The notes under the pieces: model-generated
What the model was told of the DNA's origin: nothing
Databases searched by the model: none
Seen by the model: the letters and a program-made list of their open reading frames with translations, nothing else
Made by a program: the position numbers and the translations under genes
Source: Elusimicrobiota bacterium
GTDB taxonomy: Bacteria > Elusimicrobiota > Elusimicrobia > UBA1565 > UBA9628
Reading direction: 5' to 3'
DNA length: 49,436 bases
Assembly: GCA_016191335.1 (NCBI GenBank)
Contig: JACPOW010000120.1
Coordinates: 1-49,436 of the forward strand
In this document: one piece after another, positions 32,145 to 39,960 of the stretch
Position numbering within the stretch: the first letter of the stretch is position 1
How the letters are laid out: each line of letters begins with the position of its first letter

Positions 32145-32942
32145 ATGAGAACCAGCGTCGTCTACGGCTCGCGGGAGCCCAATCGCGCGGCCGTCATCCT
32201 CGAGGCCCTCCAGGCCGCCGGGATGACCGTCACCGTGGCCCAGAAGGCCAAGGAAGTCCAGGGGCTCCTGGCGCATCGCGGCTGCGACCTCCTGATCATC
32301 GGACAGAAGCTCGTCGACGAGGACGGGGTCGACCTCGTCAAGCAGCTGCGCGCCAAGGGACCGGCGCGCCAGATGCCGATCGTCGCCCTGGTCGAGCACG
32401 CCGACCAGCCGGCGGTCTCCGCCACGCCGTCGAAGCACGCCTACGCCCTGTTCGGCCGCTCGGGCCCGTCGTCGGCCCCGGCCAAGGATTCGGCCAAGGA
32501 CAAGGTCTCCCTGCGCCTCGCCTTCTTCCAGGCGGGCGCGGACGAGTGCCTCTCGCTCAACTGGGACGCCGCGGAGTGCCTCGCCCGCATCAAGGCGGTG
32601 CTGCGCCGCACCCAGGTCAACGCCTCCGAAGAGATCATCAACATGGGGGAGATCGAGCTCAACCTCACGAGCTACACTTTGCACATATCAAAAAAGCGAG
32701 TGCCGCTGACCTCGAAAGAGCTCGACCTGCTCTACGTCTTCCTGAGCTCCGCCAACCGCGTCCTGTCCCGGCCGTACCTGATCGAGCGCGTCTGGGGCTA
32801 CAACTATTTCGGCTCGCCGCGGACCGTCGACGTGCACGTGCGCCGGCTTCGCGAGAAGCTCGGCGTCGCGGCGAAATACATCACCACCATCCCCTGCGTC
32901 GGCTACAAGCTCGTTCCCCCCGGCGGGGAAATGAGGAGATAA
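32145..32942 (+). CDS. OmpR/PhoB-type transcription factor with a degenerate receiver
   Basis: 265 aa. The N-terminal receiver fold (about 1-145) has lost every catalytic residue: the acidic pair reads GS (VVYGSREPN), the phosphorylated Asp is Gly (CDLLIIGQKLV), the Thr is Val (PIVALVEH) and the Lys is missing (ADECLSLNW). A loop of about 35 residues (HAYALFGRSGPSSAPAK...) is inserted before the last strand. The C-terminal PhoB-like winged helix (about 165-260) is intact, with LTSKELDLLYVFL, RTVDVHVRRLREKLG and VGYKLVPP. It should bind DNA without Asp phosphorylation. The ATG at 32145 is preferred; a further ATG at 32115 overlaps the previous gene. Confidence 0.88.
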   Translation: MRTSVVYGSREPNRAAVILEALQAAGMTVTVAQKAKEVQGLLAHRGCDLLIIGQKLVDEDGVDLVKQLRAKGPARQMPIVALVEHADQPAVSATPSKHAYALFGRSGPSSAPAKDSAKDKVSLRLAFFQAGADECLSLNWDAAECLARIKAVLRRTQVNASEEIINMGEIELNLTSYTLHISKKRVPLTSKELDLLYVFLSSANRVLSRPYLIERVWGYNYFGSPRTVDVHVRRLREKLGVAAKYITTIPCVGYKLVPPGGEMRR

Positions 32943-32943
32943 C

Positions 32944-33333
32944 ATGGCGAAGCTTCCCAAGCTGCTGATCATCGACGACGACGCCCACCTTCGCGAGAGC
33001 CTCGCCGAGGTCCTTGAGCTCGACGGCTTCGAGTGCCATCAGGCCGGCGCGGCCAAGGAGGGCATCGCCGCCGCCTCCAAGATCGATCCCGACGCCGTGA
33101 TCATGGACATCCAGCTCCCCGACTCGTCGGGCTTCCAGATCTGCCAGGAGCTGCGCAAGCGCTCCAAGATCACCATCCTGATCATGATGACCGGCCGCTT
33201 CCTCTCGTCGGAGGAGAAGAAGCAGGGCTTCGAGCTCGGGGCGGACGAGTACATCACCAAGCCCTTCGACCTCGCGGAGCTGTCGGCCCGCATCAAGCAG
33301 CTCCTGTCCCGGAACGCGGCGAAAGGCCAATAG
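32944..33333 (+). CDS. Single-domain response regulator (CheY-like)
   Basis: 129 aa, one receiver domain only. The acidic pair is IIDDDAH, the phosphorylated Asp is in AVIMDIQLPD (about residue 56), the Thr in IMMTGR and the Lys in ITKPFD, so it should accept phosphate. It starts 1 nt after the previous stop, with an AGGAGAT site over the end of that gene. Because it is coupled to the phosphate-blind regulator, it may supply the missing phosphorylated receiver by heterodimerising with it. The phosphodonor is probably the kinase encoded next. Confidence 0.93.
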   Translation: MAKLPKLLIIDDDAHLRESLAEVLELDGFECHQAGAAKEGIAAASKIDPDAVIMDIQLPDSSGFQICQELRKRSKITILIMMTGRFLSSEEKKQGFELGADEYITKPFDLAELSARIKQLLSRNAAKGQ

Positions 33334-33371
33334 CGCCGCTCCGGCGCAACATTTTCGTGTTCCGAATCTTC

Positions 33372-33377
33372 CATAAT
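33372..33377 (+). promoter_or_regulatory. Possible -10 box of the histidine kinase gene
   Basis: CATAAT, 21 nt before the ATG at 33399; the same hexamer is used at 36434 and 38295. No clear -35. Confidence 0.4.
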
Positions 33378-33398
33378 TCGGGCACGGAACGATAACCC

Positions 33399-35279
33399 AT
33401 GGCCTCCACCAGGAACCGCGGCAAGCTCGCCTACAAGATCCTCTTCTGGTTCCTGCTCATTTCCCTCGCGCCGATGATCTTCGTCGGCTGGCACCTCGTC
33501 GGGATCACCCAGCAGTCCCTGCGCAAGGAGACGCTGGCGATGCAGGAGTCCCTGGCGGTCGGCTTCTCCGACACGACCTACAAGTACGTCACGACCTTCC
33601 GCAACGTCCTTACGGAGACGGCCGGGCTCGAGGATTTCGTCTCGATGAACCCGGTCAAGCAGCAGCAGTACCTGAACCGGATCCTGCAGATCCATTTCGC
33701 GGTCCTGGAATTGTCGGTCCTGAACGAGAAGGGCGTCGAGGCCCTGCGCATCGGCCGCTTCCTGGGCAACGCCCCCGAGATGCGGGATTTCCGGGCGGAG
33801 GAGGTCTACACCGGCGCGATGGGGCCCCGCGGCCAGTTCATCGGGAGGCTCGAGCGCTTCCAGGGCCTGTATCCGACCGTGACCATCTCCGTGCCGATCA
33901 TGGACCAGCGCGTGCAGCCCGCGAAGGCCGTGGGCGTCATCGTCGCGCGCGTGAGCCTCAACGGCCTCTCGACGATGCTGGCGATGGAGTTCCCGGCCTC
34001 CGGCAAGAGCCAGGCCGCCGTGATGACGCGCGACGGCTTCCTGATCGCCCACTCCGACCCCCGCGAGATCTACCGCCCCGACGCCCGCATGCCTCCCGAG
34101 GTCGAGAAGGTCCTCACCTCCCAGGACAACGTCAAAGGGGGAGGGGAGATCGGCCTGGAGGGCGGCAAGCGCCTGCTCGGCGCCTTCAGCCTCATCGACA
34201 AGCTCGACTGGATCGTCTACGTGCAGCAGCCGGTCGAGGCCGCGTATCAGACCGCCGCCGACATGAAGGCGCAGATCTTCCGCGTGCTGATCTGGGTCGT
34301 CCTGTTCACCGTCCTCCTGTCCCTCGCCGTGGCCGGCCACATCACCCAGCCCATCCGCATCCTCAAGGAGGCCGCCGACCGCCTCGGCAAGGGCCAGTTC
34401 GAGGACCTCCCCGAGGTCGTGACGACCAACGACGAGATCGGCGACCTGGCCCAAACCTTCCTCGGCATGAGCGAGTCGCTCAAGGAGAAGACGGGCGAGC
34501 TCATCCACGCCAAGCAGGAGCTCGAGAAGTTCACCAAGTTCCTCGAGAAGCGCGTCGACTCCCGCACCCGCGAGCTCAAGGCCGCGCAGGACGAGCTCAT
34601 CAAGAAGGAGCGCCTCGCCGCGATCGGCCAGATGGCCTCCGTCGTCGGCCACGAGATCCGCAACCCGCTCGCCGTCATCAACAACTCGATCTACTTCATC
34701 AAGACCAAGCTCGGCACCGGCGGGGAGCCCGACGCGAAGATCACCAAGCACATCAAGATCATCGAGTCGGAGATCCAGCAGGCCAACGGCATCATCAACG
34801 AGATCCTGACCTACTCCCGCCAGCGCGAGCTGCAGCTCGAGAAGGTCCGCATCAACGACTGGCTCGAGGAGCTCCTGTCCGTCTACCCGTTCCCGGCGCA
34901 CATCCAGGTGGAGAAGCACTTCGATCCGGCCAATCCTTTCGTGGAGATCGACAAGACCGAGATGCAGCAGGCCGTGCGCAACCTCATCGGCAACGGCATC
35001 GAGGTGATGCCCGCGCCGAAGGGGGGCAAGGTCACGATCCGCAGCATCATCCCCGAGGCGGGCTGGGTGCGCGTGGACATCGCCGACGCGGGCAGCGGCA
35101 TCCCGCAGGACGTGCTCGACAAGATATTCGCCCCGTTCTTCACGACGAAGGCGCGCGGCACGGGCCTCGGCCTGGCCGTCGTGCGCAAGGTCGTCGACCA
35201 CCATAAGGGAAAAGTGGACGTGGAGAGCACGGTCGGCGTCGGCACGACGTTTAAATTGTATATTCCGACGACGGCCTGA
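33399..35279 (+). CDS. Cache-type sensor histidine kinase
   Basis: 626 aa. TM1 about 12-33, a large extracytoplasmic sensor (about 35-290) with a Cache/dCache pattern (AVLELSVLNEKGVEALR, DGFLIAHSDP, DWIVYVQQPVEAAY), TM2 about 293-313 and HAMP about 315-367. A coiled coil leads to HisKA with the phosphoacceptor in VVGHEIRNPLAVINN (about His 417) and HATPase (NLIGNGIEV N box, DAGSGIP G1, TGLGLAVV G2). All catalytic boxes are present. It should sense a small extracellular ligand and phosphorylate the CheY-like protein or the NarL-type regulator. The start follows a 65-nt gap with a possible -10 box. Confidence 0.93.
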   Translation: MASTRNRGKLAYKILFWFLLISLAPMIFVGWHLVGITQQSLRKETLAMQESLAVGFSDTTYKYVTTFRNVLTETAGLEDFVSMNPVKQQQYLNRILQIHFAVLELSVLNEKGVEALRIGRFLGNAPEMRDFRAEEVYTGAMGPRGQFIGRLERFQGLYPTVTISVPIMDQRVQPAKAVGVIVARVSLNGLSTMLAMEFPASGKSQAAVMTRDGFLIAHSDPREIYRPDARMPPEVEKVLTSQDNVKGGGEIGLEGGKRLLGAFSLIDKLDWIVYVQQPVEAAYQTAADMKAQIFRVLIWVVLFTVLLSLAVAGHITQPIRILKEAADRLGKGQFEDLPEVVTTNDEIGDLAQTFLGMSESLKEKTGELIHAKQELEKFTKFLEKRVDSRTRELKAAQDELIKKERLAAIGQMASVVGHEIRNPLAVINNSIYFIKTKLGTGGEPDAKITKHIKIIESEIQQANGIINEILTYSRQRELQLEKVRINDWLEELLSVYPFPAHIQVEKHFDPANPFVEIDKTEMQQAVRNLIGNGIEVMPAPKGGKVTIRSIIPEAGWVRVDIADAGSGIPQDVLDKIFAPFFTTKARGTGLGLAVVRKVVDHHKGKVDVESTVGVGTTFKLYIPTTA

Positions 35280-35292
35280 GGACCGTGAACAT

Positions 35293-36399
35293 ATGAAAGG
35301 GAAGATCCTGATCGTGGACGACGACGCCAACATGCGCGAGAGCGTCAACGACAACCTCGAGGTCGAGGGCTACGAGACGGCCCAGGCCTCGAGCGCCGCG
35401 GAGGCCGTCGCCCAGGTCAAGAGGACCCAGTTCGACGTCATCCTGATGGACTACAACCTGACCGACGGGACCGGCATCGACGCGATCCAGAAGATCCGCG
35501 CCCTCAACTCCGAGAGCCAGATCCTGATGATCACCGCGCACGCCAACCTCGACACCGCGCTCAAGGCGATCCAGGAGTCCGTGGACGACTTCCTGACGAA
35601 GCCCGTCAATTTCGACCACCTCAAGCGGGCGATCGCCAAGTCGCTCGAGAAGATGCGCCTCAAGCAGGAGCTGAAGAGCGCGAACGACAAGAACCTCCGG
35701 CTGTCGGCGATGAAGTCGAAGTTCATGTCGATGGCGTCGCACGACCTCTCCAACTCCCTGATGACCCTCCAGGTCAGCTTCGAGATGCTCGCCCAGTCGA
35801 TCAAGCCCGACGACGAGCAGGTCAAGAAGATGCGCTACATCTCCAACGGCATCGGGCAGATCTCCCGCCTCATCGAGGACCTCGTCGACTGGGCCTCGAT
35901 CGAGCAGGGCAAGTTCCGCCTCGAGACGAACCTCTTCGACGCCGGCTCGCTCGTCGAGGAGACCGCGGTCGGCCCCGCGGCGCGCGCCTCCGTGCGCGGC
36001 CTGACCCTCAAGACCGAGCTCCAGCCGGGCCTGCCGACGATCGCCGCCGACAAGAAGCGGCTCTCCCAGGTCCTCAACAACCTCCTCGAGAACGCGATCC
36101 GCCACACCCCGAAGGGCGGCGCGGTCACCATGAGCGCCGAGAAGATCGTCGACAACGGCGTCGAGTGCGTGCGCTTCGCGGTGCGCGACTCCGGCGACGG
36201 GATCGCGCCCGAGGAGGTCGGCAAGCTGTTCCAGAGCTTCTATCAGGGGGAGAGCGCCTCCGGCGGCGGGCGCCTCGGGCTGGGCCTGTCGATCTCCCGC
36301 GAGATCGTCGACAGCCACGGCGGCCGCATCTGGGTCGAGAGCGAGGGCCTGGGGAAGGGCGCCGCGTTCCTGTTCACCGTGCCCGTCAAAAAGGCTTGA
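35293..36399 (+). CDS. Receiver-histidine kinase hybrid, soluble
   Basis: 368 aa, no TM. An N-terminal receiver (about 1-125, ILIVDDDAN, VILMDYNL with Asp about 52, MITAH, LTKPVN) is followed by HisKA with SHDLSNSLM (His about 150) and a full HATPase (about 255-365, NNLLENAIRHTP, DSGDGI, LGLGLSI). The layout (receiver first, kinase second) is that of response regulators that act on other kinases or relay phosphate. It lies 13 nt after the Cache kinase and is probably its partner. The stop codon is inside the stem of a terminator hairpin. Confidence 0.93.
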   Translation: MKGKILIVDDDANMRESVNDNLEVEGYETAQASSAAEAVAQVKRTQFDVILMDYNLTDGTGIDAIQKIRALNSESQILMITAHANLDTALKAIQESVDDFLTKPVNFDHLKRAIAKSLEKMRLKQELKSANDKNLRLSAMKSKFMSMASHDLSNSLMTLQVSFEMLAQSIKPDDEQVKKMRYISNGIGQISRLIEDLVDWASIEQGKFRLETNLFDAGSLVEETAVGPAARASVRGLTLKTELQPGLPTIAADKKRLSQVLNNLLENAIRHTPKGGAVTMSAEKIVDNGVECVRFAVRDSGDGIAPEEVGKLFQSFYQGESASGGGRLGLGLSISREIVDSHGGRIWVESEGLGKGAAFLFTVPVKKA

Positions 36400-36421
36400 G
36401 CCGGGTGGGCTTGACCTTTTT
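36388..36421 (+). terminator. Intrinsic terminator of the kinase genes
   Basis: AAAAAGG (36388-36394) pairs with CCTTTTT (36415-36421), and the inner TTGAGCC with GGCTTGA (36396-36402 with 36408-36414, two G-U pairs), around a 5-nt loop. The A and T tracts make it active in both directions. It overlaps the stop codon of the hybrid kinase and the -35 box of the next promoter. Confidence 0.65.
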
Positions 36422-36439
36422 GTGAAATCCGTCCATAAT
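36411..36439 (+). promoter_or_regulatory. Promoter of the NarL-type regulator
   Basis: TTGACC (36411-36416), 17-nt spacer, CATAAT (36434-36439). It leaves a leader of about 30 nt with a perfect AGGAGG (36465-36470), 6 nt before the ATG at 36477. Confidence 0.75.
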
Positions 36440-36476
36440 TTTCTGCTAAACTAGGCCAACTGTCAGGAGGATCGAA

Positions 36477-37157
36477 ATGGCTTCGAAGGCTGCCCCGAAG
36501 AAACGCGTGAAGGTGCTGATCGCCGACGACCAGACTCTTTTCCGTGAAGGCATCAAGGATCTTCTCGAGAACGAGAAGATCATTGAAGTCGTCGGCGAGG
36601 CCGCCGACGGCCAGGAAGCCGTCCGCTTGGCGCGCAAGCTCAAGCCCGACGTGATCCTGATGGACATCAAGCTCCCGCATCTCGACGGCGTCGCCGCGAC
36701 GCGTCTGATCCGCAAGGAGTGCCCCAACACGAACGTCCTCATCCTCTCCTCTTACGAGGACGAGGCCCACGTGATGGAGTCGATCCAGGCGGGCGCCAAC
36801 GGCTACCTCTCGAAGATGCTCCCCGCCGCCGAGCTCGTCAACGCCCTCAAGGCCTTCGCCAACGACGGCGTGATGATTCCCCAGCAGGTGATGGGCAAGC
36901 TCCTCCAGGGCCTGCGCCAGATGGCCAGCGGGGACGGCAACTCGCCCGTCGCGCTGACGAAGACCGAGATCCGCGTCCTCGTGTTCCTGGGCACCGGCAT
37001 GTCGAACAAGGAGATCGCGGCGAAGATGGAGTGCTCGGTCAAGACCATCAAGAACCACCTCAACGCCATCTTCCAGAAGCTCGAGGTCAGCAACCGCACC
37101 GAGGCCGTCGTCAAAGGCATCGAGATGGGTCTGATCTCGCCCGAAGACCCCAACTGA
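36477..37157 (+). CDS. NarL/FixJ-type response regulator
   Basis: 226 aa. The receiver domain (about 10-130) has ADDQ, the phosphorylated Asp in VILMDIKLPHLDG (about residue 62), a Ser in the Thr position (LILSSYED) and the Lys in YLSKML. The LuxR-type HTH (about 160-222) has LTKTEIRVLVFLGTGMSNKEI and VKTIKNHLNAIFQKLEVSNR. It has all residues needed for phosphorylation and DNA binding. It is the only canonical phospho-activated transcription factor in the locus, with its own promoter and the best ribosome binding site in the window (AGGAGG). Confidence 0.95.
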   Translation: MASKAAPKKRVKVLIADDQTLFREGIKDLLENEKIIEVVGEAADGQEAVRLARKLKPDVILMDIKLPHLDGVAATRLIRKECPNTNVLILSSYEDEAHVMESIQAGANGYLSKMLPAAELVNALKAFANDGVMIPQQVMGKLLQGLRQMASGDGNSPVALTKTEIRVLVFLGTGMSNKEIAAKMECSVKTIKNHLNAIFQKLEVSNRTEAVVKGIEMGLISPEDPN

Positions 37158-37173
37158 GCCGCCGATACCGACG

Positions 37174-38250
37174 GTGACGAAAGAGGAATTCGTCTCCCAG
37201 CTCGAGCGCGGCGCCCTTCAGGCCGGGGCGCTGCCGGTGACGTCGTCGATCCTCCGGTGGACGGCCGATCAGCTCAAGCGCGGCGACCCCGCGTGGTGGA
37301 AGCCGATCGCCAAGGCCTGGGAGAAGCGCTCCTTCGTCGCCTGGACCGAGGCCTGGAGCCTGTACCTCACCTGCCTCCATTTCGAGGCCTTGAGCGACGC
37401 GGAATGCCCGCTCGTGCCCTACTTCCCGTCGTGCGGCGGCACCGCCGAGGCCGATCCGTCCGTGGCCCTCGCCCGCTTCCTCGCCGCGCCGCCGCCGACC
37501 TTCTTCGAGCACCTCAAGAGCGGCCAGCGGCGGACCTACATCGCGGGGCGCGCGATCATGTGGACGGCGCCCGCCTTGCTGTTCTTCCAGCGGCGCGACC
37601 TCCCGTTCTATCTCGTCGAGGTCAACGCGGGCGCCGGGCTCAACTTGGCCGCCGACCTGGTGACGCCCGTGCAGACCTTCGATTCGGCGCTGGTCTCCGC
37701 GCGCGTGGGCCTCGAGGCCCGGCCCCTCCAGGCCGAGGACATCGCCGACCGCCGCTGGCTGACCGCGGGCATCTGGCCCGACAACCTCCCGGCGATCGCG
37801 GAGCTCGACGCGGCCCTCGACAAGATCGCCGCGCGCACCCGCGACGAGGCCGCCTTCCTCCAGCTCGCTCCGTGCCCTCCGGAGAAGGCCGCCGCCTTCG
37901 TCGCGAAGAACATCCCCTCGGACGATCCCGAGGTCGGCCTCCTCATCTTCAACATGGGCACGACCGTGCGCATGTCCGACGCCGACTACGCCGCCTACAC
38001 GGCGAGCATGGCGGCGATGCTCAAGGGGTGGGGGGAGCGCGCTCTGTGGGTGGAGGTCGAGACCGTCCGCGGCGAGACCTACTCGATGACCACCCAGCTC
38101 CGGGTCCACCGCGTCCTCGGGGGCCAGCTGCGCAGCCTGGTCATGGCCAGCGTCGATTACGAGCACGCCACCCACCAGTACAGCGAAGCCGCCCCCGCCT
38201 TCCTCGGCCCCGTCGTCCCCGCCCCCGCCCCCGCATCTCCTAATAAGTAA
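37174..38250 (+). CDS. DUF2332 family protein
   Basis: 358 aa. It has the family pattern: an N-terminal helical part with VPYFPSCGG (about residues 80-88), a central helix, and the glycine-rich strand YLVEVNAGAGLNLAADL (about 148-164), which resembles a SAM-methyltransferase motif I. The middle has RWLTAGIWPDNLPAI and the C-terminal half has EVGLLIFNMGTTVRMSDADYAAY, as in other members. The role of DUF2332 is unknown; a methyltransferase-like fold is an inference. GTG start, 16 nt after the NarL regulator, so probably cotranscribed. Confidence 0.7.
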   Translation: MTKEEFVSQLERGALQAGALPVTSSILRWTADQLKRGDPAWWKPIAKAWEKRSFVAWTEAWSLYLTCLHFEALSDAECPLVPYFPSCGGTAEADPSVALARFLAAPPPTFFEHLKSGQRRTYIAGRAIMWTAPALLFFQRRDLPFYLVEVNAGAGLNLAADLVTPVQTFDSALVSARVGLEARPLQAEDIADRRWLTAGIWPDNLPAIAELDAALDKIAARTRDEAAFLQLAPCPPEKAAAFVAKNIPSDDPEVGLLIFNMGTTVRMSDADYAAYTASMAAMLKGWGERALWVEVETVRGETYSMTTQLRVHRVLGGQLRSLVMASVDYEHATHQYSEAAPAFLGPVVPAPAPASPNK

Positions 38251-38272
38251 CCGATTTTTAACCGTTTCGACA

Positions 38273-38300
38273 TTGAATTCCGACCGAAACCGGTCATAAT
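38273..38300 (+). promoter_or_regulatory. Promoter of the TadG-like gene, leaderless
   Basis: TTGAAT (38273-38278), 16-nt spacer, CATAAT (38295-38300), then 6 nt to the ATG at 38307. No ribosome binding site. Confidence 0.6.
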
Positions 38301-38306
38301 CCATGC

Positions 38307-39404
38307 ATGAGGCCCTGGAAGTCTAGGGCGGGGCAGATCGTCATCCCGGCGATGCTGCTCTTCCCGACCCTTTTTCTTTTCGTCTATCTCATCTATGAGA
38401 CGGCGAAGCTGTCCCGCGAGAAGATCAAGCATCAGTTCGCGATGGACGCCGCGGCCTTCGTCGAGGCGACGAACTACTCCGACTTCCTGAACCGCACCGC
38501 CTACGTCAACGGCGCCTTCCCGATGCGCATCTTCGAGCAGGGCTACGACGACTTCCCGGCGGAGTGCGAAGGAAAGGTCGAGCGCTGCGAGAAGATCACC
38601 TACGCCGAGATCCTCTATCAGAACGGCATCTTCCCGCGCAGCCGCAGCGGCAAGAAGGAGTTCAAGAACGAGGACGTCTGGGACATCGAGTACGGCGGCA
38701 AGGGCGTCGGCAAGAACTCGACGAGCCCGACGATCGACGACCCCGTCGTGCTCTTCTCCCTCGACAACGCCAACAAGTTCTGGCATCCCTGGGACCTCGC
38801 CTCCGAGGTCTACAAGCTCTACGTGCAGGTCTTCTCCCTGCTCGGCTCCGTCGAGGACGCCCAGTGGCAGGTCCTCAAGCGCCTGACCAAGGACTCGAAC
38901 CACAGCTTCCTCCAGAAATCCTACTGGCTCAACACCGGCGACCCCGCCGTCTACGGCACCGAGCTCGCGCGCAGCTTCGACGTGGCCCTGGGCGAGTTCA
39001 AGACGACCCCGCACTGCGTGCGCAAGCTCGTCTACCACGGCAACCGCCACCTCGGCGGCACCGGCATCCAGCAGTACCGCGTCTACGGCACCGACCCGCC
39101 CGAGACCTTGCCCGATTCCGCCGGCTGCAGCGGCGGCGGCCTGTTCCAGCTCCAGACCGTCGACAAGGCCTCCACCGACGCCCTGGCCAAGCCCGGCGGC
39201 ACGGAGTACCCCGGCCTGTCCCTGACCTTGCGCTGGCAGATTCCGGGCAAGAACTATTTCAACGTGGACTTCGGAAACATGCCCCAGCATTTCCGGAACT
39301 CCGCGCCGGAGCTGCACACAACCGTCTCCGTCGGCGCCAACAACCCGAACGCCAAGGTGTGGCCGGAGCCGACGCCCAAGTTCCAGGTGAGGCAGTTCCC
39401 GTGA
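38307..39404 (+). CDS. TadG/TadE-like pseudopilin, large
   Basis: 365 aa. The N-terminus RPWKSRAG followed by QIVIPAMLLFPTLFLFVYLIYE is a pilin-like leader and helix, but position +5 is Pro instead of Glu. The segment KHQFAMDAAAFVEATNYSDFLNRTAYVNG is the TadE/TadG 'A-D-AA' region seen after the helix. The rest (about 85-365) is a soluble extracytoplasmic domain rich in aromatic residues, with Cys pairs, unlike known TadG. It is likely a minor pilin, tip protein or anchor of the same pilus, in a second cluster about 10 kb after the first. The start is fixed by the -10 box 6 nt upstream; the next gene overlaps its stop. Confidence 0.75.
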   Translation: MRPWKSRAGQIVIPAMLLFPTLFLFVYLIYETAKLSREKIKHQFAMDAAAFVEATNYSDFLNRTAYVNGAFPMRIFEQGYDDFPAECEGKVERCEKITYAEILYQNGIFPRSRSGKKEFKNEDVWDIEYGGKGVGKNSTSPTIDDPVVLFSLDNANKFWHPWDLASEVYKLYVQVFSLLGSVEDAQWQVLKRLTKDSNHSFLQKSYWLNTGDPAVYGTELARSFDVALGEFKTTPHCVRKLVYHGNRHLGGTGIQQYRVYGTDPPETLPDSAGCSGGGLFQLQTVDKASTDALAKPGGTEYPGLSLTLRWQIPGKNYFNVDFGNMPQHFRNSAPELHTTVSVGANNPNAKVWPEPTPKFQVRQFP

Positions 39405-39895
39405 GGCGGTTCGGCCGCAGGGGGCAGGCGACGACCGAGACCGTCCTCCTCTTCCCGATCTTCATGTTCTTCCTGTTCGCCTTCGCGAAGGTCTTCGCGC
39501 TGCTCATCCTCATGCAGAAGCTCGAGATCGCGTCCTTCTACGCCGCCCGGCGCTGGCAGCTCGAGTCCCACCGCAATGCCTCGTACGAGGGCTGGGATGA
39601 GGGCACCCTGCGCACGCACATCCAGGAAAAGGTCCTCACCTACCTCGGCTACGGCACCCCCGCCGCCAAGTTCCTCGACCTCGTCGATTTCTGCCGCCAG
39701 ACGGCGAACTGCCCGAACAAGCCGGGCGTCACCGTCCAGCGCACCCAGGTCTGGAACGTGGTCACCGTGACCGCCTGCACCAAGCCGCTGCAGATGCCGT
39801 TCTACAAGACCACCGGCTTCGTCGTTTGCTCGACGAAGTACGTGCCCAACCGCGATCGCCCGATCGCCTTCGTCCTCCCAGGGATCAGCCCCTAA
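39401..39895 (+). CDS. TadE-like pseudopilin 2
   Basis: 164 aa from the GTG at 39401, overlapping the previous stop. The leader RRFGRRG is followed by QATTETVLLFPIFMFFLFAF with Glu+5, and by MQKLEIASFYAARRWQLESH, the TadE-type segment after the helix. The C-terminal part has four Cys (CRQTANC, TACTKP, VVCSTK) that may form two disulfides. The frame is open far upstream within the 38307 gene, but only the part from 39401 looks like a protein. It is likely a partner of the 38307 product. Confidence 0.78.
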   Translation: MRRFGRRGQATTETVLLFPIFMFFLFAFAKVFALLILMQKLEIASFYAARRWQLESHRNASYEGWDEGTLRTHIQEKVLTYLGYGTPAAKFLDLVDFCRQTANCPNKPGVTVQRTQVWNVVTVTACTKPLQMPFYKTTGFVVCSTKYVPNRDRPIAFVLPGISP

Positions 39896-39917
39896 TCGGC
39901 CCGTTCGGAACAATTGC

Positions 39918-39923
39918 TATGAT
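39918..39923 (+). promoter_or_regulatory. Possible -10 box of the FtsH-like gene
   Basis: TATGAT, 37 nt before the ATG at 39961; the leader carries AAGGAG (39950-39955), 5 nt before the ATG. No good -35. Confidence 0.4.
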
Positions 39924-39960
39924 TCACGGGTCGCAAGGGGACGCATATTAAGGAGATCGC

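Noticed and set aside
38564-39400. Long upstream extension of the TadE-like gene at 39401
   Set aside because: It is an Arg-rich shadow of the 38307 gene, and the pilin-like leader begins at 39401.
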